A DNA stretch of 64,000 nt from Pseudomonadota bacterium (GCA_022360315.1 JAKSDA010000462.1:1-64000); one strand, 5' to 3'. Shown: positions 43,524 through 53,377, counted from the first letter of the stretch. Made by a program: numbers and translations. Notes: a model not told the origin generated them from the sequence alone.

Positions 43524-45479
43524 GTGCAGGCCTATCCGATTGTTCTGGGCACTGCCGGTCACATCGACCACGGCAAGACTGCCCTGGTAAAAGTCCTTAC
43601 CGGCATAGACACCGACCGTCTCAAAGTCGAGAAAGAACGCGGCATCACCACCGAGCTTGGTTTTGCGCATCTCGATCTCGGAGACCAGCGGTTCGGCGTC
43701 GTCGATGTCCCCGGCCACGAGCGGTTCATCAAGGCCATGGTCGCCGGTGCCGGCGGTCTCGATCTGGTCTGCCTGGTGATTGCCGCCGACGAGGGAATCA
43801 TGCCGCAGACCCGCGAGCATTTGGACATCTGCGAACTGCTCGGAGTTCGCAGAGGCGTGGTGGCCCTGACCAAACGAGATCTCGTCGACGACGAATGGCT
43901 CGAGCTGGTAACCGATGACGTTCGATCCGGCCTGGCGCGGAGTTTTCTGGCCGACGCTCGAATCATCCCAGTATCGGCGAAAACCGGCGCCGGACTCGAC
44001 GATCTGCGAGCTGAGTTCATCCGGCTTACCAATCAGATACCGGCGCGCAACCCGGATGGAGCCTTTCGCCTGCCGCTCGATCGAGTTTTTACCATCCGCG
44101 GCTTTGGCACCGTCGTGACCGGTACCGTGCAGGGCGGGACGGTGCGGATTGGAGATACGGTGGTGGTGTATCCGCGCGGCAAGAGCGCCAAGGTGCGCGG
44201 AATCGAGGTCCATGGCGAGGCGGCCGAGACCAGCCAGGCCGGGATGAGGTGCGCTCTCAATCTATCGGGCATCTCGCGCGACGACCTGCGCAGAGGCGAT
44301 ATCCTCGGCCACGCCGACGCGATCGTGCCCTCGCACATCATCGACGCGCGGTTCCGCTACCTCAAAACCAGTAAGGCGCCGCTGAAACGCCGTTCTCGGG
44401 TACTGTTTCACCACACAACAGCGCAGCTCATGGCCAGCCTGGTATTGGTCGACGCCGAGCAGTTGCAGCCCGGACAAGAGGGATTGATACAAATCCGTCT
44501 CGACATCGCCGAGCCAGTGGCCGCACTGCCCGGCGACCACTTCATCACCCGCGGATTCGTGATCCAGGAGCACTATGGAACCACCCTCGGCGGGGGTGAA
44601 ATCCTCCGCGTTCAGGCCCCCAAGGCCAAACGATCGGCGAAAGAAGCGGCTGATACTCTGCGGCGTATGGCCGACGCGGCCAAGCCCGAACGGGTCGCGC
44701 TCGAGATCAAGGGGGCGGCCGTGGCCGGAATCGACCTCGGTGAACTCGGCCGGAGGCTGGGATACTCCCCCGAACAGCTGCGCAACGCGATCGAGCCACT
44801 GGTGGCGGAAGGAACCGTGATCCAGACTCATCGGGCAGGCAACGCCTCGACCGGCAGCGAGAATGTCATCTACTGCCACGCTGAACCTTTTGCCCAGCTC
44901 GAGAAACAAGCACTGGCTCATGTCGATGAGTTTCGTGCCAGGCATCCTCACAAAGAAGGCATGAGCCGACAGGAACTCAACGCTCGTCTGCCCCGCTCCC
45001 TGCCCGGCCGACTCTACGAAGCCCTCGTGGAGACGCTCGTGCGCCGCGGTGCCCTCGAAGTACAAGCCGATCTGGTCAGGCGACCCAACTTAAAATCGGA
45101 CAGAACCCGGACCGAGTTGTCGGGCCTAGAAAAGGAGATCGCCCGGGCATTCCACAACTGGGGAATCAAACCCGAACGCCCAAAGCAAGTACCAGCCGCG
45201 CTCGGAAAAGACCCCAAAGCAGTACGCGTAGCATTCGATCGCCTACTCAGCATGGGAATCCTGGTCAAGGTCAAACCGGATCTGTTCGTCGAAGCCAATA
45301 CCATCGACGGGCTGCGCAAAAAGCTTGTCGCACATCTGGATGAACACGGACAGATCACGCCCGCCGAGTGGAAAGCCATCACCGGAGCCTCGCGCAAATA
45401 CTCCATCCCATTGGCCGAATACTTCGATGGCGAGAAAATCACCCTGCGCGTCGGCGACGTGCGCAAGCGACGCGGATAG
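43524..45479 (+). CDS. selB: Selenocysteine-specific elongation factor SelB
   Basis: The 651-residue protein has the EF-Tu-like G domain GTAGHIDHGKTALVKVLTGIDTDRLKVEKERGITTELGFAHLDL, VDVPGHERFI and TKRDLVD. The SelB-type domain IV of four winged helices ends in the RNA-binding ARAFHNWGIKPERP...WKAITGASRKYSIPLAEYFD. It delivers Sec-tRNA to UGA codons marked by a SECIS hairpin. It starts with GTG 43524 preceded by GGAAGCGGA. selA, selD and selC are not in the window. It proves that the organism decodes UGA as selenocysteine at some genes, supporting the candidate at 15858. Confidence 0.96.
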   Translation: MQAYPIVLGTAGHIDHGKTALVKVLTGIDTDRLKVEKERGITTELGFAHLDLGDQRFGVVDVPGHERFIKAMVAGAGGLDLVCLVIAADEGIMPQTREHLDICELLGVRRGVVALTKRDLVDDEWLELVTDDVRSGLARSFLADARIIPVSAKTGAGLDDLRAEFIRLTNQIPARNPDGAFRLPLDRVFTIRGFGTVVTGTVQGGTVRIGDTVVVYPRGKSAKVRGIEVHGEAAETSQAGMRCALNLSGISRDDLRRGDILGHADAIVPSHIIDARFRYLKTSKAPLKRRSRVLFHHTTAQLMASLVLVDAEQLQPGQEGLIQIRLDIAEPVAALPGDHFITRGFVIQEHYGTTLGGGEILRVQAPKAKRSAKEAADTLRRMADAAKPERVALEIKGAAVAGIDLGELGRRLGYSPEQLRNAIEPLVAEGTVIQTHRAGNASTGSENVIYCHAEPFAQLEKQALAHVDEFRARHPHKEGMSRQELNARLPRSLPGRLYEALVETLVRRGALEVQADLVRRPNLKSDRTRTELSGLEKEIARAFHNWGIKPERPKQVPAALGKDPKAVRVAFDRLLSMGILVKVKPDLFVEANTIDGLRKKLVAHLDEHGQITPAEWKAITGASRKYSIPLAEYFDGEKITLRVGDVRKRRG

Positions 45480-45565
45480 TGGATCTCTCGCCAGCCGAGA
45501 GCAAAAAAGAGCGATGGTTGATTGATGAATGAATCAACCGTTACTCGCTCCGTTGACAAGCCTGA

Positions 45566-46318
45566 TCAGAACAAATACGCCGCGGATGTCCCAATGAACG
45601 GGACTGTGCGCAGACCGCCTTCGAACGTGATAGCCAGGTTCTCGACGGGCCGAATCTGTAGCCCCACAAGCATGCTCACGATGGGATACACCGGCCATAT
45701 ATCCTCTTCAGGGGTCCGATCATTCAAACGCCCCTCGTAGGGCTGGCAAGACCCGACATCAGACGAAGTGCATTGCAGGTCGGTCCTGAGGACCTCGCCG
45801 AGGATGAATCCCACACCCAGCCCCACGCCGTAACGAAAGGCAAGCATGCGGTGCAGGTTGGCCTGCCATACGAGATTTACATCCACTCCAACCCAGCTAA
45901 AGTCGTCGAACTCGATTCGATCGGGCTCGTCCGTGGGGATGGAATCGCCCTTGTCGATCCAAACCCCTTCGCCTGCCTCGAGTTTCTCGTACTCGACTCC
46001 CAAGATCAGAGCGAAATTGCCTTTTTGACGGATCAACTCGAGCCCAAAACCCGTATGCGACCCCCCACCTGCAGCCTCTTCAACAAAGATTTCCAGGACC
46101 GACTCTGGAATGAAAACCTGGCGCAGTCGCACTCCAATCCCGAGTCGAGTCGACTCGCCTGCCTCTGCCTGTTCTGTTTCGACCTCCGGCTCGTCGAGAC
46201 TGTCGTCGTCATCGTCCAGCAGTACTCCCTGGACCTGCGCCTCGGCCGGGGCCAACCAGGCCACCGAGATCAGCACCACTACCATAACACCAATGATTTT
46301 TTGAATCGCCATCTGCAT
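45566..46318 (-). CDS. Predicted outer-membrane beta-barrel protein
   Basis: The 250-residue precursor has a signal peptide (about 1-27, cleavage after APAEA). A short acidic segment (LLDDDDDSLDEPEVE) is followed by alternating beta-strands (LGIGVRLRQVFI, FGLELIRQKGNFALILGVEYEKL, WVGVDVNLVWQ, YGVGLGVGFILGEVL, VENLAITFEGGLRTVPFIGTSAAYLF). The C-terminal aromatic Phe is a BAM-type signal. Two Cys (CTSSDVGSC) may form a loop disulfide. Its function is unknown. GGGG precedes the ATG. Confidence 0.7.
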   Translation of the reverse strand: MQMAIQKIIGVMVVVLISVAWLAPAEAQVQGVLLDDDDDSLDEPEVETEQAEAGESTRLGIGVRLRQVFIPESVLEIFVEEAAGGGSHTGFGLELIRQKGNFALILGVEYEKLEAGEGVWIDKGDSIPTDEPDRIEFDDFSWVGVDVNLVWQANLHRMLAFRYGVGLGVGFILGEVLRTDLQCTSSDVGSCQPYEGRLNDRTPEEDIWPVYPIVSMLVGLQIRPVENLAITFEGGLRTVPFIGTSAAYLF

Positions 46319-46397
46319 GAATTTACCCCAGATTCCTCTGCGACGAGTATATACTCATGGGGTAGGTGAAATAGACCAACATGAGGGATGGTAAGCT

Positions 46398-46970
46398 GTG
46401 GCACCATTAACAGTACGCAAGATAGCCAGATCAACTCTAGAGTTGCTTTGTATTGTCTCGCTGATGGTCATGGTGGGAGGTTGCTCGGAAGGTCTGGACG
46501 CTGGCTCTCGCTGCAGCGACAGCGGCGACTGCCAGGGGCATCTACAGTGCCTGGATTCGATTTGTACTCCGAGGTGCATCGAAGATGTGGAATGTGGTCC
46601 GGGTTCGCTTTGCAATAACTACGGCGAATGTGTCTCGGTTCGTTCGAACATCGGCGACACCTGTCGCCGCGAGCAAGACTGTGGAGCTGAGCATACCTGC
46701 CTGCTCAAGAGGGATGCCGACAATGACGGATTTCTCTACGGGACGTGCCAGGGCGAAAACGGCGGCAACTTTGCGGGAAACAGGTGTGAGCGAGACGACA
46801 ACTGCCGGACAGGTATTTGTGCCGACGGGCTTTGTACACAGCTATGTCTGTCCAATCGGGACTGCCCCCTCCCCTTCCAATGTGCCATCATAATCCTCGT
46901 AGAAGATACTCTTAGGGTAACCAAGGAAGCCAAGAGATTTCGCGGTTGTTACCCGTTCGAGCCCCCGTAA
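46398..46970 (+). CDS. Cysteine-rich secreted lipoprotein
   Basis: The 190-residue precursor has a lipobox (LMVMVGGC) and then about 20 Cys residues in repeats of the CxxxxDCxxxxxCxxxxCxxxC kind (SRCSDSGDCQGHLQCLDSICTPRC, RREQDCGAEHTCL, ERDDNCRTGICADGLCTQLC). These resemble the Dickkopf/EGF-like modules frequent in myxobacterial surface proteins. It starts with GTG 46398. It lies upstream of the kinase-TPR-lipoprotein operon and is probably a surface protein of unknown role. Confidence 0.75.
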   Translation: MAPLTVRKIARSTLELLCIVSLMVMVGGCSEGLDAGSRCSDSGDCQGHLQCLDSICTPRCIEDVECGPGSLCNNYGECVSVRSNIGDTCRREQDCGAEHTCLLKRDADNDGFLYGTCQGENGGNFAGNRCERDDNCRTGICADGLCTQLCLSNRDCPLPFQCAIIILVEDTLRVTKEAKRFRGCYPFEPP

Positions 46971-47013
46971 TCGCTATTCGTGCGTTTGACGCCGTATCTT
47001 TGTCCGACTGTTC

Positions 47014-49470
47014 ATGCGTGTATGTCCCAAATGCCTTGCTCGCTCCGAGCATGCGAGCATTTGCCCATACGACGGCGAGGAGCTGATTGATGAATACGAC
47101 TCGATGTGGGCATCATCTGCGCGCAGCGAGTCTACTGCTTCTTCGCAATCTTCGAGAGAAGCGACAATTGTCGACGAAGGCCGGGCCTTCTCTGACATTT
47201 CGAGCGCATCCGATCGCCTTGATACGGTAGTGGCGGACCCAATGGGGGATGATGTTTCCTCTTCTGGTGCTACGCATACGTCCTGGCCGGCCTTGAGCCA
47301 GCCGAGCTCCGCCCGGCACGGCACTGCAGTGCAGCGGGGTAGCTCCGCTATCCATTCCACGCCGCAGCCCTCGGATCGGCGTGGCACGCCCGGACGCTCG
47401 GGTCCTGCTGGCGCCCCGTCGGAGTCCACGCCAAAGCCGTCTTCCAGGGCCTCTATCGGCAGTGAGCATCATTCTTCGTCATCGGCCTTATCGCTGGGTC
47501 TGGCCTATGCTTCGCCACCGGCTGTGAGCCAAATGCACTCTCCGCCGTCCGGCTCGGTTGTATCGTCACCAGACGAGGCCAGCCGCCCGTTATCGAGCCC
47601 GACGCGCATCTCGCGCTCCTGGCCGTCCGGGACCTCGCGCTCCAGAGCATCGGCATCCAATGATCTGGCCGGGCAAATCATCGATTCATACCGTCTGGAA
47701 AAATTGATCGGTTCGGGCGGCATGGGCGATGTTTATCTCGCGGAGCACATTCAACTTGGCCGTCAGGTCGCAGTCAAACTACTTCGCCCCGAGTATGCCT
47801 CTCGTCCCGAGTCGGTGGCTCGATTTTCTCAGGAAGCCTGGGCGGTCAACCAAATTGGACACCGCAATATCGTCGACATCCCCCATATCGGTCGCCTGGA
47901 AGACGACACTCCATTCATCATCATGGAGTTACTAGACGGGGATAGCTTGCGTGACTGGATCGTCGAGCACAACGGCGAGACCGACCGCCTCTTGAATATC
48001 TTCGTCCAGATCTGTGACGGACTCGCCGCAGCGCACGACGTGGATATCATTCACCGGGACCTCAAACCCGATAACATCATGGTAGTAACCGACCATGATG
48101 GCAAAGATCTCGCCAAGCTGCTCGATTTCGGCATAGCCAAACTGATCAATCGCGAAGAGGAAGAGGGGTACGGCTGGAAGACCACAGAGGGCTTTGTCAT
48201 GGGTACGCCAGCCTATATGGCGCCCGAACAAGCCGGGGGGTTGCCCATCGACCGGCGTACAGATATCTATGCGCTCGGCGCCATCATGTATGAGATGTTT
48301 ACCGGCGAACCGGTCTTTACCGGCAAATCGGCTGGCGAATTCGTCCGCAAACATCTGAACGAGCTGCCGAAACCGCCGCATCAAACCGAGGGCGGCCAGC
48401 ATATTGATCGGCGCATCGAGTCAGTGATCATGCGCTGTCTGGCCAAGGACCCCATCAAGCGCTATACGTCGGCCATTGCAATGCGCCGCGATCTGCAGCG
48501 TATTTTGGCCGGCGAAGACCTCGATGAAGCGGCTGCCACAACCCCCCTTCGCATGACAGGCCGATCCGACGTGCCTTCGGGCCCGATCAGTATAGCCACG
48601 TCACATCCCTCGGTGAAGGATCTGCACGATAGCCAGCCGGGCGCGCAGGCCGAACAGCCGGCCCACGCCGCTGGGTCCATGACGCCAGTGCACCATAAAA
48701 CCCATGAGGTCGTCGGAGACCTGCGCGGTCACCGTGCCCGGGGCCGGCGCATCTTGTGGAGCATGATTTCCCTGGCTGTGACCGCCGGCGCTATCGCCGC
48801 CTGGTTCTTGCTCCCGGCCATTCTGCACGGCCAAGCATCGAGCGAATCCACGCCGGGCAACGGCAGCCAGCCAGACCCCCGTCCAGCCGAAAAGGCCGAT
48901 CTCACCACCAAGGAGGGTCCGATCATAACTCGCCGCGCCCCTGAGGTGGAGAGCGCCACTCCGAGCGAGACGGTATCGATACGTTTCGAGAGCTCGCCCA
49001 GCGCTAAAGTCTACGATTTTGATTCCCCCGAGCCCAAATGCGAAACGCCGTGTGACCTAGCTTTTCCGATCGATGATCCTCTCACTCGCCGGATCATACT
49101 CAGTCGCGAGCATTATCACCCCAAGATCGTGGACCTGGATATGTCCAAACCGCCGGGTTTGGTACGCGTCAAGCTACAACGGGAACGGCGATCTTCGCGG
49201 TCGGCGCGGCCTCGTCGGAGTTCATCGAGAGACCGTCCAGTACGCGACGGCATGACAACCATCAAACAGTCCGCCTCGGATAAAAACACCGGCCGGGACA
49301 TCGGTGCCGGGTCCGATTCTGCCAACGCCGCGCCACCGTCTGGTGAGAAAGACCCTGCCAATTCATCGGGCGCGGATTCAAGCGCGTCCGACGAGTCCCA
49401 ATCCTCTTCGGGCAAGGGCAGGCCCGATCAAGTCTCTCCGTCAAAAACGCTGGATCCATTTGACAAGTAA
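47014..49470 (+). CDS. Transmembrane Ser/Thr protein kinase with N-terminal zinc-ribbon-like motif
   Basis: The 818-residue protein begins MRVCPKCLARSEHASICPYDG, a truncated zinc-ribbon motif common at the start of myxobacterial kinases. It then has about 190 disordered Ser/Pro-rich residues and a Hanks kinase domain at ~226-500 (LIGSGGMGDVYLAEH, VAVKLLRPE, IIHRDLKPDNIMVV, LLDFGIAKL). A TM lies at about 580-600 and an extracytoplasmic PEGA-like domain (VSIRFESSPSAKVYDFDSPEPKCETPCDLAFPID...) before a Ser-rich tail. It is followed 9 bp later by a TPR protein and a lipoprotein, probably its operon partners. Confidence 0.92.
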   Translation: MRVCPKCLARSEHASICPYDGEELIDEYDSMWASSARSESTASSQSSREATIVDEGRAFSDISSASDRLDTVVADPMGDDVSSSGATHTSWPALSQPSSARHGTAVQRGSSAIHSTPQPSDRRGTPGRSGPAGAPSESTPKPSSRASIGSEHHSSSSALSLGLAYASPPAVSQMHSPPSGSVVSSPDEASRPLSSPTRISRSWPSGTSRSRASASNDLAGQIIDSYRLEKLIGSGGMGDVYLAEHIQLGRQVAVKLLRPEYASRPESVARFSQEAWAVNQIGHRNIVDIPHIGRLEDDTPFIIMELLDGDSLRDWIVEHNGETDRLLNIFVQICDGLAAAHDVDIIHRDLKPDNIMVVTDHDGKDLAKLLDFGIAKLINREEEEGYGWKTTEGFVMGTPAYMAPEQAGGLPIDRRTDIYALGAIMYEMFTGEPVFTGKSAGEFVRKHLNELPKPPHQTEGGQHIDRRIESVIMRCLAKDPIKRYTSAIAMRRDLQRILAGEDLDEAAATTPLRMTGRSDVPSGPISIATSHPSVKDLHDSQPGAQAEQPAHAAGSMTPVHHKTHEVVGDLRGHRARGRRILWSMISLAVTAGAIAAWFLLPAILHGQASSESTPGNGSQPDPRPAEKADLTTKEGPIITRRAPEVESATPSETVSIRFESSPSAKVYDFDSPEPKCETPCDLAFPIDDPLTRRIILSREHYHPKIVDLDMSKPPGLVRVKLQRERRSSRSARPRRSSSRDRPVRDGMTTIKQSASDKNTGRDIGAGSDSANAAPPSGEKDPANSSGADSSASDESQSSSGKGRPDQVSPSKTLDPFDK

Positions 49471-49479
49471 AGACGAGCC

Positions 49480-50115
49480 ATGGTGACTGTCCTAGTTTCG
49501 TTGCGCGACCTTCGCCCAGCAGGTGCGCGATTTTGCGCAGCAGCCGTGGTAGTGGGCAGTTGCGCGGCGTTTCTTGCTGCCATGAGTTCTGCTCATGCAG
49601 AGGAAAAGCAAGCTGATGGGACTGCCGACGCCAAGCAGGCCAAAGAGGGGGCCGCCAAACACCACCGCCAGGGTCAGCGTATGTTTGCCATGGGCAGATT
49701 TCACAAAGCCCTGACCAGCTACGAAAAAGCCTACCAACTGTCCAAACACCCCGACATATTGTTCAACATGGGCCAGTGCTATCGCAACCTGGGCGACTAT
49801 AAGACGGCGGTTATTCTTTTTCGCGCCTACCTCGACGAAAAGCCGGATGCAGCCAACCGAGAGGCTGTCTTGCAGCTCATTCACAGGCTCGAAAATGAGC
49901 TGCAAATCGAGCCCCAAAAAAAAGTCAAAAAAACACCTGATCGTCGGTCCCTGCCGACCAAAAAGCTCAAACGCTCCGAGAGCAGTCCTTTCTACAAACG
50001 GTGGTGGTTTTGGGCAGGCCTCGCTGCGGTCGCCGCGGGTGGCACGACCGCGTATTTGCTGATCGGGCGAGACGATGGACTTCCCGGTTCTGACCTGGGA
50101 AACGTGAGTTTTTAA
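49480..50115 (+). CDS. Membrane-anchored TPR protein
   Basis: The 211-residue protein has a signal-like N-terminus (residues 16-42, ending AHA) and two or three TPRs (AAKHHRQGQRMFAMGRFHKALTSYEKAYQLSKHPDILFNMGQCYRNLGDYKTAVILFRAYLDEKPD). A Lys-rich linker is followed by a C-terminal TM near 172-192 (WWFWAGLAAVAAGGTTAYLLIG). Proteins of this layout are common downstream of myxobacterial kinases. The gene begins 9 bp after the kinase stop. Confidence 0.8.
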   Translation: MVTVLVSLRDLRPAGARFCAAAVVVGSCAAFLAAMSSAHAEEKQADGTADAKQAKEGAAKHHRQGQRMFAMGRFHKALTSYEKAYQLSKHPDILFNMGQCYRNLGDYKTAVILFRAYLDEKPDAANREAVLQLIHRLENELQIEPQKKVKKTPDRRSLPTKKLKRSESSPFYKRWWFWAGLAAVAAGGTTAYLLIGRDDGLPGSDLGNVSF

Positions 50116-50117
50116 CG

Positions 50118-51920
50118 ATGAGAGCGATCTCCGCACAGATCATCGCGGTTCTGGTCAACGCCCTATTGGCGTCTGCCGCCGCGCTTACTGCTGCTGGCTG
50201 TAGTGGCGACTCGTTCACCGTGGTCCTGGTCAAAACCGAAGCGCGATCGAGCATGCGCCCGGCCAACCTCCTGGAGGTCTCCGGGTCCAATGGTGAGGAC
50301 ACGTTTACCGAGCAGTTCGATATCCAGAACAGGGAGTTTCCGCTCACATTTACCGTCACGCCGAGTGGGCGGACGGGTGACATTTCCTTCGAGATCAGAG
50401 CGGTGGATAGCACGGGTGACCAGGATCTGCTGCGTGGCCAGGGCAGCGGACGAGCGACCATTGTCGAGAACGGACGAGTCGATGTCGAGGTCATGCTAGA
50501 GCCCGTCGACTTTGTGGTAAACAGCAGTGTCGATGGTTCTCAAGCGCTCACGTTCGAGCCCGAGTCCAACGGCAAGCAAGTGGCGGTATTGCCCGACGGT
50601 TCGTTTTTGATCGCCTTTCTCAACGACTGCGCAAATCTCGGCCTATGCGATGTACATGCCCGGCTCTTTGCTGCGGACACCCAGCCCGCTCGCAACGGTA
50701 TATCGGGGGACAGCAGCGAGTTCACGGCCAACCAGCTCCTGTCGCAAAATCAGATCGGTTCCCCAGTGACGGCTGCGGGCCAGAGCAGCGTTCTGATCGC
50801 CTGGGCGTCGAACGGACAGATTCGCGGCACCCTACTCGACACCAACGGCGCTCCGATCGCGACAGACATCGCGATCTCGGACTCTCGAAACACTGCAAAG
50901 TCACCTCATGCAGCCGCTCTGGCCAGCGGCCAATTCGTCGTTGTGTGGCGCGAAGATATCGCCATTGACCAGAGAACGATCGTTGCCCGCCTGGTCGAGA
51001 GCAACGGCACTCTCTCACCAGACGGCGTATTTACCACCAAAGTCGACGACAGTGAACGCGACGAGAGTCCCATCGTCGCGTCCACTCGAAGCGGCCGTGG
51101 CTTTGTGGTCATCTGGCACGATGCCAGTAACGTATTTGGCCAGTTTTTCGACAGTACCGGTACAGCGATCAATACCGAACAGAATTTGACCAAGTACGAG
51201 AGCGACGAGTTGACCGTCTACGGACCGCACGTGGCCTGGGTTGGCGACGCTGCCATGCTGATCTGGGGTGTATACGGCGATGAGGCGACGTTTGAAAAAG
51301 GCCGGCTTTTGATGCGCAGATTTGGCCCCGACGGCAACACGGACGGAGCCGAATCTGTCATCTTGACCGCCACTGACGACAGCTTTGCAAAACCGGCCAT
51401 GGTCAGCCGCAATGACGGCGTTGTCGCGGTGGCATGGCACAGTTGTGAGGGCCGGGGAGACGACTCGGGCTGCGGTGTATTCGTGCGATTCGCCTATCCT
51501 TCTGGCCTGCCCATTGGGCGCAATCTCCGCGCCAACACAACCACCAGCGGCGATCAGAAGGACGCCTCCATTGCTACTGCGGACATTGCAATGGCTGCTG
51601 CGGACGACGCAATTGCTGCCAAGAGCGGTGGATTTGTGGTGGCGTGGAACGACAGGAGTGACACCGAGCCCAACGAGTCGAACGGCGCGGTTCGTGCGCG
51701 AATGGTCTACCCCGAGATTGGCGTGGCCAACGGCAGAATCGGCGCGCCGTGTCGTCTAACCGACGACGCCGGCTGTGAATCCGGCCTGGTATGTACCCCC
51801 GGTAGCGGGAAGATCCCTCGCTGCCACAGAGAATGCACGCCCGGGGAATCCGATCAATGCCTTCGCGGAGGCTTGTGCAATCTGGTCCGAGGAAGCGACC
51901 GGGGCGCGTGCATTTTCTGA
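50118..51920 (+). CDS. Large secreted lipoprotein, third gene of the kinase operon
   Basis: The 600-residue precursor has a signal peptide with a lipobox-like SAAALTAAGC. An N-terminal Ig-like domain is followed by repeated beta-propeller-like units with the pattern FxVxWxDxR..xxxxVxxxRxxxxGxxxxxxxxL (for example SGQFVVVWREDIAIDQRTIVARLVESNG and SGRGFVVIWHDASN). The tail is Cys-rich (CRLTDDAGCESGLVCTPGSGKIPRCHRECTPGESDQCLRGGLC). It starts 2 bp after the TPR gene. It is probably surface exposed; no enzyme motif is seen. Confidence 0.75.
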   Translation: MRAISAQIIAVLVNALLASAAALTAAGCSGDSFTVVLVKTEARSSMRPANLLEVSGSNGEDTFTEQFDIQNREFPLTFTVTPSGRTGDISFEIRAVDSTGDQDLLRGQGSGRATIVENGRVDVEVMLEPVDFVVNSSVDGSQALTFEPESNGKQVAVLPDGSFLIAFLNDCANLGLCDVHARLFAADTQPARNGISGDSSEFTANQLLSQNQIGSPVTAAGQSSVLIAWASNGQIRGTLLDTNGAPIATDIAISDSRNTAKSPHAAALASGQFVVVWREDIAIDQRTIVARLVESNGTLSPDGVFTTKVDDSERDESPIVASTRSGRGFVVIWHDASNVFGQFFDSTGTAINTEQNLTKYESDELTVYGPHVAWVGDAAMLIWGVYGDEATFEKGRLLMRRFGPDGNTDGAESVILTATDDSFAKPAMVSRNDGVVAVAWHSCEGRGDDSGCGVFVRFAYPSGLPIGRNLRANTTTSGDQKDASIATADIAMAAADDAIAAKSGGFVVAWNDRSDTEPNESNGAVRARMVYPEIGVANGRIGAPCRLTDDAGCESGLVCTPGSGKIPRCHRECTPGESDQCLRGGLCNLVRGSDRGACIF

Positions 51921-51972
51921 GTCCCCGAACCGAGCCTCGACCTCAGAGGCGCATCAGAATAAATCGAGAGCT

Positions 51973-52875
51973 ATGCTCACCGAGGCGCGGGAACTCATAG
52001 CACGCGGCCTAAGCGGAGTCATCCGCGACGGCATCCTGCAGGAAGATCCCCATGCGGGCCTGCCCGGCTGTGGCGTCTTCGCTGGATCGTACGATTGGCA
52101 CTCGTGTGTCCACGCCCACTGGGCGCTGCTCTGCATGACGCGCCAATTCAAGGATGGTGCGCTCGAAGAATTTCTCCGCGCCCGACTCACTCCCGATGCG
52201 CTGGCCGCGGAATGGGGGTTCTTGAATGAGCACGAGTCCTTCGAGGTGCCGTATGGGCGCGCCTGGCTGCTCCTCACCATGACCGAAATGATGAGCCATA
52301 AGCCGCTGCGTTCGGCCCGGATCGCCACTATCCGCGGTCAGCTCTGGCACGACATGCATCACTGGCTCGACCAGGCCCCTTTTCCCGAGTACGGCGATAA
52401 CTTCTCGGCCAAACACGACTCGTGGCTGTTTAGCTATTTTCTCCTGGTTCTGGCCTCGTCGGACGATCTCGTCGAACAGGGCCGGTGCCTCGGCCTGTAT
52501 CGGCGCCGTATCGAGCCGGTGCAATCGGCGCTCGCACGCTATCCGGCCTGCGACAACGACTTCATCGATATGCCGGCTCTGCTCGCCACGACGTTGGCAC
52601 TCATCGGCCACAGCGAGCCCACCTACGATGATCTGGCCGATTTTGCCGAGGTCGATATCGTCCACGGTCACGCTCACGGTCGCGCAGTCATGCGGCTGTG
52701 GCCGTGCGCGACCATGACGGCGCTCGGCGTTCCGAAGGCCATTGACCGGCTGGATACCCAGCTGGCCGATCTGATCTCCCAGCCCGAGCGCTGGCGCGAG
52801 GACTTTCGCCATGTCTCACATTGGGTACCGCAATTCATCTGGATGGCCCTGTGGCTATCCAGTGGTTGCCAGTGA
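51973..52875 (+). CDS. DUF2891-family protein
   Basis: The 300-residue soluble protein has the family core GVFAGSYDWHSCVHAHWALLCM and VPYGRAWLLLTMTEMM, a conserved NFSAKHDSWLFSYFLLVLA and the C-terminal HWVPQFIWMALWL. An all-alpha toroid is expected; the biochemical role is unknown. The start at ATG 51973 is favoured over the longer frame, which runs back into the preceding gene. Confidence 0.78.
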   Translation: MLTEARELIARGLSGVIRDGILQEDPHAGLPGCGVFAGSYDWHSCVHAHWALLCMTRQFKDGALEEFLRARLTPDALAAEWGFLNEHESFEVPYGRAWLLLTMTEMMSHKPLRSARIATIRGQLWHDMHHWLDQAPFPEYGDNFSAKHDSWLFSYFLLVLASSDDLVEQGRCLGLYRRRIEPVQSALARYPACDNDFIDMPALLATTLALIGHSEPTYDDLADFAEVDIVHGHAHGRAVMRLWPCATMTALGVPKAIDRLDTQLADLISQPERWREDFRHVSHWVPQFIWMALWLSSGCQ

Positions 52876-52951
52876 TGTGCAAACCGATGTGCTCGGTCTG
52901 TTTACCGCGATGAATGAATACGCGCGCGAGCGCGGCCTGTACAACCTGCCG

Positions 52952-53377
52952 TCACGCCTCGGGGACCACCAATAGGGGTAAATCGGCGGCGAAAAATACT
53001 TTGTGCGTCGTCGTGCCCAGATATACCTTGTCCCCATCGTGCAGTCGGTGAGAGCCGAGCACGACCAGATCGTAGCTGCCCTCCGTGGCGGTATCCACAA
53101 TCAGCTGCCACCGTTTGCCTAGATCGACGAGCAGCTCGGTTTCAACGCCGGCCTTGCGAAACCGCTCGGCTACAGCCTCGCCCTGTACTGAGGCCGTCGC
53201 TCGCTTGCTGGCCAAAAACTGTTCCACAGCCAGGTCGCCCTCGGAATCAGCAATGGGCTCGACCGCGTGGAGAACCGTGACCACTGCCTTCATCGCCCGG
53301 GCGATGTCCTGAGTATAACGCTCGGCATTGGCAGTAATCCCGCTGAAGTCACTGGCAAATAGGATTCTTTTGATCAC
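52952..53377 (-). CDS. Universal stress protein (UspA family)
   Basis: The 141-residue single-domain UspA protein starts GTG ATC AAA (MIKRILFASDFSG) with GAGG upstream. The ATP-binding C-terminal motif is LVVLGSHRLHDGDKVYLGTTTHKVFFAADLPLLVV, in which the usual G2xG9xGS/T pattern is present in modified form. It converges with DUF2891 and is cytoplasmic. Confidence 0.9.
   Translation of the reverse strand: MIKRILFASDFSGITANAERYTQDIARAMKAVVTVLHAVEPIADSEGDLAVEQFLASKRATASVQGEAVAERFRKAGVETELLVDLGKRWQLIVDTATEGSYDLVVLGSHRLHDGDKVYLGTTTHKVFFAADLPLLVVPEA

Noticed and set aside
45480..45530. CTCTCG...CGAGAG hairpin after selB as a terminator
   Set aside because: The stem is followed by an A run on the plus strand, so it lacks the U tract needed to terminate selB.
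52877..52975. 32-codon open frame (GTG to TAG) after the DUF2891 stop, maybe a frameshifted C-terminus
   Set aside because: DUF2891 already ends at its family-typical HWxxxFIWMALWL; the extra frame is short, has no ribosome site and overlaps the uspA 3' end.
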